A stretch of 64,000 bases of DNA, taken from NCBI GenBank assembly GCA_028751875.1, contig CM054155.1:54422967-54486966 (forward strand), in the 5' to 3' direction. A program made the position numbers and the translations under genes. Shown in pieces: positions 33,642-45,135 of the stretch. The stretch's first letter is position 1, and the number at the start of each line of letters is the position of its first letter. The notes under the pieces are model-generated. The model made no database searches. It worked only from the letters and a program-made list of their open reading frames with translations, and was not told the DNA's origin. Origin of the DNA: Rapana venosa (taxonomy: Eukaryota; Mollusca; Gastropoda; Neogastropoda; Muricidae).

Positions 33642-36452
33642 TTGGGTCAGATTCGGCGAAGCAACTACAGAGGAGGATCACAAACTATGCTATAGTGGCG
33701 ACGACTCCAAACACCAACACGGAGTAGGATTTCTTGTCAACAAGAAGAGGACTAACAGAGTCATCAGCTGTACCCCAATCTCAAGCAGACTGATCTCCAT
33801 GCGTGTCGCAGCAAAACCACACAACATGACATCATACAAGTCTATGCACCAACGTCAGACTACGATGATGAAGCAATCGAGTGTTTCTACGAAGATTTGG
33901 AGAGCGCCATCAAATCAACTCCAAAGAAGGACTTTCTCGTGATCCAGGGCGACTGGAATGCCAAGATCGGACCTGACGCTTATGACCAATGGCCAGGGAC
34001 AGTAGGCCGTTTTGGCGTGGACGAAACTAATGATAGAGGTCTCAGACTTTTGGAATTCGCAAGCAGCCACAATCTTACTGTCGCCAACACCTTATACCCC
34101 AACAAGACATCAAGAAGAACGACGTGGCACTCACCAAATGGAAAGACACATAACCAGATTGACTACATCTTGGCCCCCAAATGATTTAAGTCGAGCATCA
34201 ACAAAGCCCAGACAGGAAGTTTCCCCAGCGCTGATATTGGCAGTGGCCACGACATGGTACTCATGACCCTACAGATCAAGCTGAAGACCAAGAACCAGAA
34301 GAGAAATCCCCGTTTGCGGTTCAACATGGAAAAGCTGAAGGACCCCGAAGTCGCTGAAATCTTTAAAGCTGAGATAGGGGGCAGATTTGCAGCATTGAAT
34401 TTCCTCCAAGATGACATCAACAACCTCACTGAGACCTTCAGCAAGACCATTCAGGAGACAGCGCTGGAGATCCTTGGGAAAGAGAGGAAAAAGAACCAAC
34501 CGTGGGTTACCAATGATATCCTGGACCTGTGCGACCAACGTAGGGAGCTAAAGTCAGTGAAGAACAAAAACCCAGAAACGGCCGAAGAGTATAGAACAGT
34601 CAACAGGTCAATCAAGAAGAAGATGACTGAGGCCATGGGGAACTGGATGTCAGAACAATGCTCCAAGATTGAGAAGGCAATGGCGAAAGGAGACAGCAAA
34701 GAGGCGTACCAGACCATCAAGGTACTAACCAAGTCCCAGCAGCCAAAGACCTCCGTTATTGAAGACAAAGAGGGGTCAGTCCTTACAGAGAGCGCCACTA
34801 TCATGAAGAGATGGACAGAATATTGCAGAGACCTGTACAACTACAAGCTGAAGGCTGATCCGAACAAACTTCACGAGCAAGATCCCAGACCATCAGATCC
34901 TGAAAGCACACAGGTGCTGGAGGAAGAGGTAGAAGAAGCAGTAAGATCCCTGAAAGGAGGCAAGTCACCAGGGATTGACAACATCCGGCTGAGCTCATCA
35001 AGAACGGAGGCCCAAGATGATCAAGGCATTAACAATCATCTGCCAACGCATCTGGACCAGCAAAGAGTGGCCTGAACAGTGGACCCAATCCATCATAGTT
35101 CCACTTCCAAAGAAGGGAGACCTGAAGAAGTGCCAAATTACAGAACAATCAGTCTGATAAGCCATCCAAGCAAAGTTATGCTACGCATTGCCTTGAACAG
35201 ACTGAAACCACAAGCAGAAGAAATCCTATCAGAAGAACAGGCAGGATTCAGACCAGGTCGAAGCACTGTCGAACAGATCTTCAACATCAGAATGCTCATA
35301 GAGAAGCATCTCCAACATCAGCTACAGCTCTACAACAACTTCATTGACTTCAAGAAGGCCCTCGACCGAGTGTGGCAAGAAGCTCTGTGGAAAGTCATGA
35401 GAGACTATAGCTTCGACGAGGACCTGATTCAAGTCATCCAGGCACTGTATGACAGCTCCCACAGTGCAGTCCTCATGGGTGGAGAAATCGGGGAGTTCTT
35501 CCGGACTTCAGTTGGAGTTCGACAAGGCTGCCCGCTATCCCCCGTTCTTTTCAACGTGTTCCTGGAGAACATCATGCAGGAGGCCCTCCTTGGCTTCAAG
35601 ACCACAATCACAATAGGAGGAAGGCCAGTCTGCAATCTTCGATTCGCAGACGATATTGATCTTTTGGGCCGCAGTGAAAAAGAACTCCAGATCTCACCAC
35701 CAGACTGGAAACATCAGCCAATGCCCACGGTATGGAGATCAGCACGGAAAAGAGCAAGATCCTGGTGAACAGTACCACACCGACCACTACCACCAGCATC
35801 AAGATGAGTGGCGAGACACTAGAGGAGGTGGAAACTTTCAAGTACCTTGGAGCAGTCATCACCAAAGAAGGCACGAGCACACAAGAGGTGAAGATCAGAC
35901 TTGCTGTGGCACTCTCCTCCATGACTAAGCTGGCGAAAGTGTGGAGAAACCACAACATCAGAACCCACACCAAGGTCAGACTCTACAAGACACTCGTCAC
36001 ATCCATTGCCTTGTACAGCTGTGAAGCATGGACACTTACTGCCGATTTAGAACGTCGCATTCAAGCCTTTGAGATGAAGTGCCTCATGCGGATCCTGAAC
36101 ATCACCTACAGAGACCGCAAAACCAATGACTACGTCTGGCAGCAGATCGAGGCACTGGCTGGCAAACAAGAACCATTGCTAGATACAGTCAAACGGAGGA
36201 AACTGAAGTGGTATGGCCACACAACAAGGCATAACAGCCTGTCAAAGACAGTCCTGCAGGGAATGGTGGAAGGAGCAAGGAGGCAGGGTCGACCACGCAA
36301 AAGCTGGATATCCAACATCAAGGAGTGGACCGGCCTCACTGTACCAAGCCTCCTGAAAGCAGCCCAGGACAGAACCATTTGGCGGTCCACTTGCAGCGTC
36401 CGTGCGGGTACCCCAACGGTTGTCCCGACCAAGGGATGAGTGAGTGAGAGTG
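33642..36452 (+). mobile_element. RTE-like LINE LC copy 2 with target-site duplication
   Basis: About 2.8 kb, bordered by ATAGAGTGTGCTG (33629-33641) and ATAGAGTGCGCTG (36453-36465), a 13-bp target-site duplication with one mismatch. EN: VIQGDWNAKIGPDAYDQW (about 33940-33995), HNQIDYILAPK (34152-34184) and GSGHDMVL (about 34240-34263), where the usual SDH has lost its Asp. The TGA at 34182-34184 stands where LC copy 1 has CGA. A connector ORF at 34254-35075 leads to the RT: EEQAGFRPGRSTVEQIF, FIDFKKALDRV, GVRQGCPLSPVLF (about 35515-35553), FADDIDLLGR (35644-35673), FKYLGAVITKEG, WYGHTTRHNSL, and RRQGRPRKSWISNIKEWTG. It ends in a GAGT-rich tail. Small deletions near 34986 and 35137 shift the frame. 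Confidence 0.92.
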
Positions 36453-36465
36453 ATAGAGTGCGCTG

Positions 36466-37509
36466 GAGAAATAGGCAGCCGGGTAAGCAGTGTGTCGATT
36501 AGTGATTTTGATAAGTAAAAGGCCGGTGTGGGTGTCATGGTTTTGCTTAATTAGTATCTATTGATTTTCCTGTTAAACTATATCATTTCACTCCCAAAGG
36601 TGTTTCAGCATATTTTGTGTGCACATGCTTGTGGGTGTGACAGAATCAGTGCAACGTAGGACAGATGAAGCATGGTTTTCTATTTTGTCTTTGGAGCCAG
36701 AGTAAATTTCTGAATGGATGTATACATCCATGTATATGGATAGTGTGGATGATGTTTAATGTGCATAGAGTTTTGAAACCAGTGTTTTGATGACTCCGGG
36801 TTATAAAACTTGTCCTTTTGTTGAATAATTTGATTCCCCTTTAAGGATACTCACTCTCGGGGGAAGATGGGGTGAGCTGACAACGTCACGTCCTGTGGGT
36901 AAACGTGAAGGTATCTTAACAGCTCTGCTACTGGAGAAAGGATGATCCACCTTGAAGTCCGACGTTCACAGCGGGACTATGGAGCTCCAGCCTGGAGAAA
37001 TCCACACTGTTTCTTTCAAACAGCTGGAGACAAAACGCCTCAAGGGAACTCTAGTAGATTAATTCCATGAACCTGACAAACAGCTAGTCCCAGCTTAACT
37101 AACACAACTCCTGAGTTCACAGACAAAGACTTGCAGAACTGAATTTACCACGAGATTCCTAAGAAGGGAACACAATCGTGTCAAAGAACACAAACTTGTG
37201 CAACAAGTCCGTCGTGACTGTCATCCTCACAGGCTATGCAAGTTCATAAGGAGAAAAATAAACATTTGCCATAGAATGACCCAGATCTGTGACGCTGATG
37301 GGGTGTTGTGAAGTGTGTAAGTCCTAAGCACTTGACTATGTCGTCCTAATCTGTAGAGACTGTAGTCTTTTCTTCGCCTACAGACACCTCTTTTACAAAC
37401 AGGTTTTCCCAAGTCAGTTTTGTTCATCTTTCATTCACCATTCCTTTTCTTATGTCAGGCTGCTCCATTGCCAATCAGACTGACAGCATGTGCCAACCTC
37501 ATCACTCAC
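36466..37509. other. gene-free stretch
   Basis: About 1 kb without recognisable domains or repeat structure; ORFs are short. Confidence 0.5.
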
Positions 37510-38180
37510 TGTTCACTGTTCACTGGTCCCGTAACCCGCCAGGGTCGTAGGGGCGCTGCATGGTGGACGAACGGTGGACCAGCTGGCTCCACTTAGCGCG
37601 GTCGTGGGCGAGTGCCTGGGTGACACTGAAGTCCTTCCCTGTCCAATCACGGATGTCGTCGGCCCACTTTCTCCTCTGTCTGCCCCGTCTTCTCTTCCCC
37701 TGGACTGTTCCTTGCAGGATGGTCTTTGCAAGTCCTGAGCGTGTTACGTGCCCATACCATCTGACTTTCCTCTTTTTCGCCGTGGTCAGTAGGTCTTCAT
37801 AGTCCCGCACTTGTTGAGTGATCATTCTGCGGACTTCATTGTTGGTGACATGGTCCTTGTATGAGATGCCAAGGAGCCATCTGAGGCATCTCATTTCTAC
37901 TGCTTGGATCCTCCTTTGTAGGTCTGCGTTCAGTGTCCATGCCTCACATGCGTAAAGCATGATTGAGGTGACTAGCGCGTTTAGTAACTTTACCTTGGTT
38001 CCGAGAGGGATGTTTCTGTCTCTCCATATGGTCTTCAGTCTTTGCCATTGCTGCTGCTGTTTGTGCCGCTCTTGCTAGTATTTATGTCTTCGATCCCTCC
38101 TCACTTATGGTGGCTCCAAGGCACTTGAAATGGTCAACTGTCTCCAGTTCTTTTCCGCTCATCACTGTCAGGTAATTAGG
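37510..38180 (-). mobile_element. RTE-like LINE 3' fragment
   Basis: The minus-strand ORF at 37520-37960 encodes the post-RT region: YACEAWTLNADLQRRIQAVE, LLGISYKDHVTNNEV, VRWYGHVTRSGLAKTILQG and RRRGRQRRKWADDIRDWTG. Further upstream on the minus strand come the thumb pieces LETVDHFKCLGATI and EEGSK in other frames. The same domain order is seen at 2618-4039. 5'-truncated at about 38180. The tail reads GAACAGTGAACAGTGAG. Confidence 0.88.
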
Positions 38181-38407
38181 GGGTGGATGACTGTCAGTTT
38201 ATTTCTGCTGGTTTCAGCTACATCATAACACCAATTTGCATTAGTATCACTTCAATCTTTATTACCATACCATGTACATTTCTATGGGTTTTTAACATGT
38301 CCCTTTTGACTCCTCACATATCTATTCTCTTCATTTCCTTGTAATTGTGGTCTTTGGGTGTTTGTCGCTTTGTTTTGCTTTGTTTGGCTTCACGTCTTAA
38401 CAATGAA

Positions 38408-38815
38408 CTTGGGTGGATCGGCGGTCTAGAGGTAACGCGCCTGTCTAGAAAGCGAAAAGTCCGAGTCGGAAGTGGGCGGTGGTTCAAATCCCGTTTGGAC
38501 CCGAACATTTTTCCCCATTCACTAGACTTTGAGTGGTGGTCTGGGCGCTAGTCTTTCGGATGAGACAATAAACTGAGGTCCCGTGTCTTACACAAAATTA
38601 GTTAGCGCACGTAAAAAAACCCACGGCAACAAGAGGGTTGTCCCTGGCAAAATTCTGTAAAAAAAGCCACTCTGATAGGGAAACAAATGCAGTTGTAGAC
38701 AGAAAAAAAATGGGTGGCGCTGCTCTGTGGCGACGCGCTCTCCCCGGGGAGAGCAGCCCGAATTTCGCGCAGAGAAATCTGACGTGACTTAAAGTGATAT
38801 AAATGAAATGAAGGG
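38408..38815 (+). mobile_element. SINE S2, full-length-like copy
   Basis: tRNA-like head with a clear B box, GGTTCAAATCC (38481-38491). The core TCTTTCGGATGAGACAATAA (38552-38571) is shared with S1. Then comes a 3' domain with GGGTGGCGCTGCTC, CTCTCCCCGGGGAGAGCAG, CCCGAATTTCGCGCAGAG and GACTTAAAGTGATATAAATG. The CTCTCCCCGGGGAGAG segment is self-complementary and could fold as a hairpin in RNA. It depends on LINE enzymes for movement. Confidence 0.82.
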
Positions 38816-39565
38816 ATACCCACTTTGATTATATTTTAAGAAAAGCAAAAAAAGCATACATTTTCTGAAGGCAATTGGCAGATTTTTTGGGGAATGGACA
38901 CAAAAACTTTACTCTATCTTTCACCTGCACTTGTGCACTTCTACTATCACATGCTCAAGAAGTCTTTTTCAGTGCCCCAAAGCATTTACAAAAAAAAATC
39001 AAAGTTTAGATTGTAAAGGCATAAAAATTGCATTGGGTGTGCCTAGCCTTGCATCGAACCAGGAAACATAGGATATAGCTGGAATTCTACCCTTAGGTGA
39101 TTGTCGAGAATTAGCAGCTTCAAAATGTGTAATAAGCGCAGCATCAACCACAAATTATTTTCTTGGCAAAGAAATTACGATAAGATCTTATACTGATTTT
39201 CCAAAATGAGCTCGGAATATCTCCTCACAAGTAACTGTTGCGATTTATACTTCCGAATTAATAAAACAAGCTGGAGTTGATCTAAATGAATTAGCAAAAA
39301 AGGCCATCATCGACACTTACACCGACATGGGAAATGTTAAAAACTACATTTGATATTAGTTATACAAACATAATGAAAAAATAAACTATCAATAATATTA
39401 GCATAGTGACCACTGAAAGAACGCATAGCGAAAAACCACCACAGTCATCTCCATATTTTCACAGATGGGTCGGTTCTAAATCATAAAGACGTTGCTGCAG
39501 CTTTCACTATTCCAGCGCTGAAGGTTGAACAGTCTTTCTTTGTTGGTCACAGTTTGTCAGTCTTT
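38816..39565 (+). mobile_element. LINE LI with RNase H, first segment
   Basis: From about 39020 the plus strand encodes ALGVPSLASNQET and PLGDCRELAASKCV, the usual linker between RT and RNase H in I-type and related LINEs. The RNase H start is IFTDGSVLNHKDVAAAFTIP (about 39455-39515), with the first catalytic Asp in TDGS at 39464-39466. RNase H removes RNA from the RNA-DNA hybrid. The domain is cut at 39565-39581 by an LD element and resumes at 40653. RT proper is not visible upstream. 38816-39000 holds nothing recognised. Confidence 0.75.
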
Positions 39566-39581
39566 ACAGATGAGCAAGTTG

Positions 39582-40636
39582 AATGTTTGGCATTGAAGAA
39601 GGACTAGTGCAAACCATTCAAGCACTATACAACACTGCAAGCAGTGCAGTCCTTCTGAACAATCAGGTCGGAGACTACTTCAAAACCACAGTTGGGGTCC
39701 GACAAGGATGCCTGTCATCTCCAGTCCTGTTCAATCTGTTCTTGGAAAACATCATGAGAGAGACCCTCCATGACTTCCACCCTACCATCTCCATTGGCGG
39801 CAGACCCCTCAACAACTTACGGTTTGCCGATGACATTGACCTCATGGGCGGAAGTAACACAGAACTGCAAGATCTTACGACCAGACTTGAGAACAGAGCT
39901 GGAGCATATGGGATGGAGGTGAGCTCGGAGAAAAGTAAAGTACTTGTGAACAGCACGAGCAATGCCACCCCTAAAATTTACATGAACGGCCAACAACTGG
40001 AGGAGGTAGACGCTTTAAATACCTCGGCGCTACACTCACAAAGGACGGGCGATCGACGACAGAAATCAAAGTCAGAATAGCCATGGCAACATCTTCCATG
40101 ACAAAACTCACCACCATATGGAAAAGTAAAGAGATCAGTTTCCCAATCAAACTAAAGCTCTACAAAGCCCTAATTCAGTCGATCCTGCTGTACGGAAGTG
40201 AAACATGGACATTGACTGCTGAAACAGCAAAGCGAATCCAGTCATTCGAAACAAAATGCCATAGAAAACTACTGGGCATATCCTGGAGAGAACGAAAGAC
40301 CAATGAATTTGTCAAGAGTCAAATAACACTGCTGGCAGGTCCACAGGAACCCCTTCTCACCATCGTCAAGAAGAAAAAGCTGACATGGTTCGGCCACGTC
40401 ACCCGCCACAACACTCTGCCCAAAACAGTACTGCAGGGAACACTCGAAGGTGGCAGAAGGAGGGGAAGACAGAACAAGTCATGGATGTACAACATCAGAG
40501 AATGGACCAGGATGAATGACTCGGCACTACTGCGCAGAGCCGAGGACCGAGATGGATGGAGGAGGCTTACCACGGCATCGTCTTTCATGTCTCCCCCACG
40601 ACCGCCAAGGTCACGGGTCTGATGATGATGATGATG
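39582..40636 (+). mobile_element. RTE-like LINE LD copy 1, 5'-truncated, inside LINE LI
   Basis: A 1055-bp insertion bordered by ACAGATGAGCAAGTTG (39566-39581) and ACAGATGAGCTTGTTG (40637-40652), a 16-bp duplication with two mismatches. It contains the RT from VGVRQGCLSSPVLFNLF (about 39691-39741) and NLRFADDIDLMGGS (39814-39855) to the C-terminus WFGHVTRHNTLPKTVLQG and RRRGRQNKSWMYNIREWT. ORFs 39583-40080 and 40083-40622 are separated by a single missing base near 40015 inside the thumb motif. It ends in a GAT repeat. This is the cleanest RTE-like 3' half in the window. Confidence 0.93.
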
Positions 40637-40652
40637 ACAGATGAGCTTGTTG

Positions 40653-40858
40653 CTACATCATTAGGTGAGAATATTCGATCAATCTGCCATAAAATTTGTT
40701 TAAAGTGGCCTTTTTGTTGATTCAAAATCTGTTTTACAAGCTTTAAAATCTGTTGATATTGAAACAAGACCTAATTTGATAATTGTTATAAATCATCTGA
40801 TTCACTGTCTGAGAATGAGAGGAACAGTCAGTATTTGATGGGTGCCCTCTCATGTGGG
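40653..40858 (+). mobile_element. LINE LI with RNase H, second segment
   Basis: Resumes the RNase H domain: DSKSVLQALKSVDIE with the catalytic Asp at 40719-40721, then RPNLIIVINHL and WVPSHVG (40838-40858). It is interrupted at WVPSHVG by SINE S3. One stop codon precedes WVPSH. Confidence 0.8.
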
Positions 40859-41154
40859 AGACGGGATAGCTCAGTGGTCGGAGCACTCGCTTTCCCCCAG
40901 CCAAGTTAAAGCAGCGTCGAGCGTGGTTACCAGTTGAATGGGTGACCGTTTGCGCGCCTTGGCTTCAGTACAGTTCCCCCAGTTCACCCAGCTGTAAATG
41001 GGTACCTGCCTTCTTTAGGTAAAGGAAGGTAAAGCAGCGAGGGAGAGGAGATGGGCGCCGCCCTCAATATGCTAGCCCTAGAAAAGTGAGGTCTCTGACG
41101 CCTCGCTCCCCTGCGACCTATTAGGTTATGGGACTCCTTTACCTTTACCTTTTA
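40859..41154 (+). mobile_element. SINE S3 copy 1 with target-site duplication
   Basis: tRNA-derived SINE starting ACGGGATAGCTCAGTGG, an A box nearly like a real tRNA (TAGCTCAGTGG), then a tRNA-like region and a unique body ending GGTTATGGGACTCC and a TTTACC repeat. It is bordered by CCTCTCATGTGGG (40846-40858) and CCTCTCATGTTGG (41155-41167). It sits inside the RNase H codons of LINE LI. Related copies lie at 44245-44540 and 45880-46142. Confidence 0.92.
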
Positions 41155-41530
41155 CCTCTCATGTTGGTCTCCATGGTAATGAAAAAGCCATTTAAACAGC
41201 AAAAACGGTGCACAAAATTCAGAACAGTGTCTGAAGTTTCTGTACTTCCTGCAGTCAAGGATTCCTTCCTCTTGTTATAGAAAACCACAGAATGCGACTT
41301 AATGCTCTTAAAACAGAAAAAAAATGTTAAGTGCATTTGCCGTAAACATTTTTCCTCTGAAGCACTGCTTACTTCATTATCAGAAGCTTTATGGCTTCTT
41401 ACCAAAGCTTTCTTCAGACAATAAAGCTTCTGAAGTTCTGTTGGATAAAATATATGTTTACTATTTGTAACTAACTTGTACATAGCCCAGTTTGTGCGTT
41501 TAAACAATAATTTAAATTGTTTTCTCTAGT
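41155..41530 (+). mobile_element. LINE LI, 3' segment
   Basis: After the target-site duplication the reading SHVGLHGNEKA resumes, the end of the RNase H domain (usual form GxxGNExAD). Downstream, a Cys/His stretch CICRKHF and 3' UTR-like sequence follow. Decayed. Confidence 0.7.
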
Positions 41531-41670
41531 TCCATGTTCATGCGTTACTTTTGTGGTTTAGCACGAAACTGTTTCATTACTCTTTCCTTACCCATTTTCT
41601 AGTACTTCTGCTATCAGTACTTTTTTCCCTGTCTAATATCACTTATAGTGAACAGATAATAAATACAAGA

Positions 41671-41671
<1 letters not shown>

Positions 41672-41728
<57 letters not shown>
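41672..41728. repeat. (CA)n microsatellite
   Basis: Pure CA run. Confidence 0.95.
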
Positions 41729-41730
<2 letters not shown>

Positions 41731-41963
41731 GCGTGTGCGCCATATTAAAAAGGAAGTTAGTTCAGCATTCATTTAAACAAAGAGTAATATAGTGCCGATT
41801 TGTCAAGGGCCATTTCCTCTTCCTTTACTGATACCAATGACTGATAGGCTCCCTTCGTTCATTACTGACTATAAGCAGAAGTGACAAAACTGGGACAAAA
41901 ACAGTGTCACTCCACATGTTTTCCCAAATGCAGTGTGTAGCAGACGACACAGCCCATTGCCAA

Positions 41964-41966
<3 letters not shown>

Positions 41967-42006
<40 letters not shown>

Positions 42007-42180
42007 TAATGTATGGAATTTATATAGCGCTGAATCTTGTAAAGCAACAAATCAAAGCACTCAGATTTTATTTCATACCACTTTAAGTCACGGCAGATTT
42101 CTCTCCGTGAAATTCGGGCTGCTCTCCCCGGGGAAAGGGGGAGAACGCGTCGCCACTTAGCGCTGCGCCACCCTTTCACC
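41967..42180 (-). mobile_element. SINE S2-type copy with L2-like tail
   Basis: On the minus strand: GGGTGGCGCAGCGC, then the S2 3' domain (CCCGGGGAGAGCAGCCCG, GAATTTCACGGAGAG, GACTTAAAGTGGTATG), then AGCGCTATATAAATTCC (42015-42031) and an ATT repeat tail (41967-42006). This terminal piece equals the 3' end of the L2-like LINE LG. The tRNA-like head is absent. Confidence 0.82.
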
Positions 42181-42289
42181 CGGTGTTTTTTTGTTTTTTT
42201 GATTGATGAACTTTTCAATTCTTTTTTGGTGAATCTTAATTTTGTAATCCTTCGTCTTCTTTGGACTGGCTCAACATCTGTCATTTGAT

Positions 42290-44244
42290 TTCTGATTTTA
42301 TTTCTGAACACAACATAGTTGTAAATTTTCTTACAGAAACTTGGCTAAAACCACTAGGCCATGAATCAAAGATAAACAGCTGACTCCAACTAGCTACAAA
42401 ACTCTTTCTCCCGACTCTCCCTTTCCCGTGGAGGTGGCATCTTTCTTTCTTTCTGCCCCTCCCTTCCTTTTTCACCCGAATCTTTCGAAGTCTGTGAACT
42501 CAACCTCACCTTACCTGGCCACTCTGTTACTTGCTGTTGCCTTTACCGTCCGCCTCCCAACCGTAGAAACAATTTGACATCTTCAGTTTTCCACCAAGAG
42601 TTTCAGTCCCGCTTTGATCATTACAGCAACTCTCCCAAAAAACTTATCATTCTTAGAGACTTTAACTTCCACTTCGACAATCAGTCATCACTTGATGTCA
42701 AGCGTCTTTCTCTTTCTTTGTCAAATCACTGTCTTTCCAAGCTGGCAAACAAACCAACACACAGATCAGGTCACATTTTACAACTGGCATACTACCGATG
42801 TTTCACAAGGTCTAGTCACATCTCAGTCTGTATCTATCACTGACGAACTGCTCTCCGATCATTCTTCCATTCTTTTCTTTCTCAACATTGCAAAACCAAT
42901 CAGAAAGAAGAAGTGCATTACTCGTTGCAACGTCAAGGCCATAGATATTCAAGCTGTTCTTTCACAAGCTGTTGAACGCCTGTCACAAACCCCTGACCAT
43001 ACTTACCCTTCTGAACACTACAATTCTGTCCTCAGCCAACTCCTTGATGAACATACTCCTCCTACTGAACATCTCTGTGACATCCTGGTCGCAAAACACA
43101 AACGGCGACAACTAGAGCTGTAATGGCGAAAAACAAAAACTGAAATAAACAAACAGCTTCTTCGTAAACAAATCTTGCTTTTCAGTCTGCCTATCGCGTC
43201 AACCACAGCACTGGAACTACCATTTTCCACACCTTAAACACACTTCTACTCGCTTCTGACTCATGGAAAATCTCCCTTCTCACCCTACTCGACTTATCTG
43301 CAGCCTTTGACACTATTGACCACTCTATTCCTCTTCCCGTCTTAAAAAAAACGTTTGGGTTACTGGAACAGCCCTTTGTCTGGTTTACTTCAACCTTACC
43401 AACCAATTTCAGACAGTCGCGTAAACAAGATTCAGTCAGTACCTGCCAGACTGGGGGTGTGGAGTTCCGCAGGGATCTGTTCTGGGACCTGTTCTTTTCA
43501 CCCTCTACACTGCTCCACTGTTCACATAATTAACCATCATCGATCAACATCATTTTTATGCAGATGACTCGTTTTAAAGCAGAAAACACTTCTAAAATCT
43601 GCATTCTCTTTTGACAAATTGGGCCACGCTTTAAAGATATCCAAAAATGGATGATACAAACAAGTTACAGCTAAATGCAGATAAAAACGGAAACCATACT
43701 TATAGGGACCAAACACAAACTCTCTTCCATTACAACAGCTTCATAAAATTTTGCAATGCAACAGTCCCTCTATCCACTGCTGTGAAGTATTTAGGGGTCA
43801 ATATTGACACACACTCTCTGTGCAAAAAAATTTCACCCAGACCTGCCAGCCATGCTACTATCAATTACGGCGTATTAGTGCAATTCGAAAGGACGTGTCC
43901 ACAAATGCAACATCCAAACTCGTTTCCTCTCCATTCTTTTACGCTGGACTATTGCAAAACTCTTTTGGCTGGTCTGCTAGCATCATCAGCCCACTCCCGT
44001 CAACATACACAAAACTCTGCAGCTCCACTTGTCCTCAGAAATATAAAAAAAATCTGAGCACATTACCTCTCTCTTGCGATCTCTCCAGGGGCTGCTTGTG
44101 CCACAGAGAGTAAACTATAAGATCAGTACCCTCGTTACAAAATGTCTCTACAAAATAGCACCCTCCTACCTCTGTGAAAGTCTTCACTTGTACACTTTTT
44201 CTTGTCTCTCGGCTTGCTGCAGATACCTTGTCTTTAAAATACCT
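42290..44244 (+). mobile_element. L2-like LINE LG copy 2, EN-RT part
   Basis: Long decayed copy. EN: NFLTETWLKPLGHES (about 42330-42375), then LLSDHSSILFFL (about 42850-42885), which keeps the EN SDH catalytic motif. The ORF at 42614-43123 leads through the connector. RT: LLDLSAAFDTIDHSI (about 43284-43328), a decayed GVPQGSVLGP stretch (about 43455-43495) and an ADD remnant (about 43560). The post-RT region gives AVKYLGVNIDTHS (about 43783-43820), then ISAIRKDVSTNATSK and LLAGLLASSAHSR (43965-44005). Several frames are needed. The element is interrupted by SINE S3 copy 2 and resumes at 44541. Confidence 0.85.
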
Positions 44245-44540
44245 AAAAGGTAAAAGGAAAAGGGAGTCCCATAACCTATAAGGTCGTAGGGGAGCGAGGC
44301 GTCAGAGACCTCACTTCTCTAGGGCCAGCATATTGAGGCGGCGCCCATCTCCTCTCCCTCGCTGCTTTACCGTCCCTGACCCTAAGAGGGCAGGTACCCA
44401 TTTACAGCTGGGTGTACTGGGGAACTGTACTGAACCCAAGGCGCGCAAAACGGTCACCCTCCAAGTGGTAGCCACGCTCGACGCTGCTTAATTTGGCTGG
44501 GGGGAAAGCGAGTGCTCCGACCACTGAGCTATCCCGTCCC
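44245..44540 (-). mobile_element. SINE S3 copy 2, inside LINE LG
   Basis: Minus-strand S3: the head GGGACGGGATAGCTCAGTGG lies at 44521-44540 and the end GGAGTCCC/ATAACC near 44262-44275. The flanks TTTAAAATACCT (44233-44244) and CTTAAAAACCTA (44541-44552) are similar enough to be a worn target-site duplication. Confidence 0.85.
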
Positions 44541-45010
44541 CTTAAAAACCTAGATTGAAGCAATCCACCGTCCACCAGGGTTTGCTCTTTCCTTTTTCTG
44601 GTCCAACGATCTGGAATGACCTCCCTCTCTCTCTTTGGGCCTAAAGCCTTTTATGACACTTTAAATCCAGTCTCAAGACATTTATTTCAAGCCTAAAATT
44701 TCCTTCTCCTGCTTCATCCATAACTTTTCCATGCTTCAACAGCCGAATTCTATCGCCCTGCCGGGGTGCGTGACCTTTGTGTGTATGTGTATGTGTGTGT
44801 GCGTGCGTGCGTGCTTTGTGCGTGGTGTGTGTCCGGCGCGTGTGTGTGGGGTAGGTGTGTGCGTGCGTGCGTGCGGCACATTTTGGTCATGTTGGAAAAA
44901 CATTAGTTGTTATGGTGAAGGACTGTAAGGAGTTGAATGCAAGCGCTTGGTTGTCTCTGAAAGGGATATAGCGCTATATAAATTCCATTTATTATTATCA
45001 TTATTATTTT
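44541..45010 (+). mobile_element. L2-like LINE LG copy 2, 3' part
   Basis: C-terminal codons FSGPTIWND-like (about 44590-44620) in changed frames. A TG-rich patch (44778-44875) follows, then the LG end AGCGCTATATAAATTCCAT at 44970-44988 with an ATT tail. The same 3' end as at 25834-25905. Confidence 0.82.
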
Positions 45011-45135
45011 AAAATTTATTATTATTAAATTATTATTATTATTATTTTATCATCATCATCATCATCATAAATCATCAATCATCTCATCTCATCATCATCT
45101 AAATCATCATTTCATCATCATCATCATCATGCACC
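45011..45135. repeat. (ATT)n and (ATC)n compound microsatellite
   Basis: ATT and then ATC/ATCATC repeats following the LINE LG tail; probably grown from it. Confidence 0.85.

Noticed and set aside
36466..37509. LTR or host exon in the spacer after LC copy 2
   Set aside because: No terminal repeats, primer-binding site or open frame could be supported.
40859..40935. tRNA gene
   Set aside because: It has a tRNA-like A box but no complete cloverleaf; the sequence continues into a SINE body with a target-site duplication. The same reasoning excludes 16546, 45887 and 46319.
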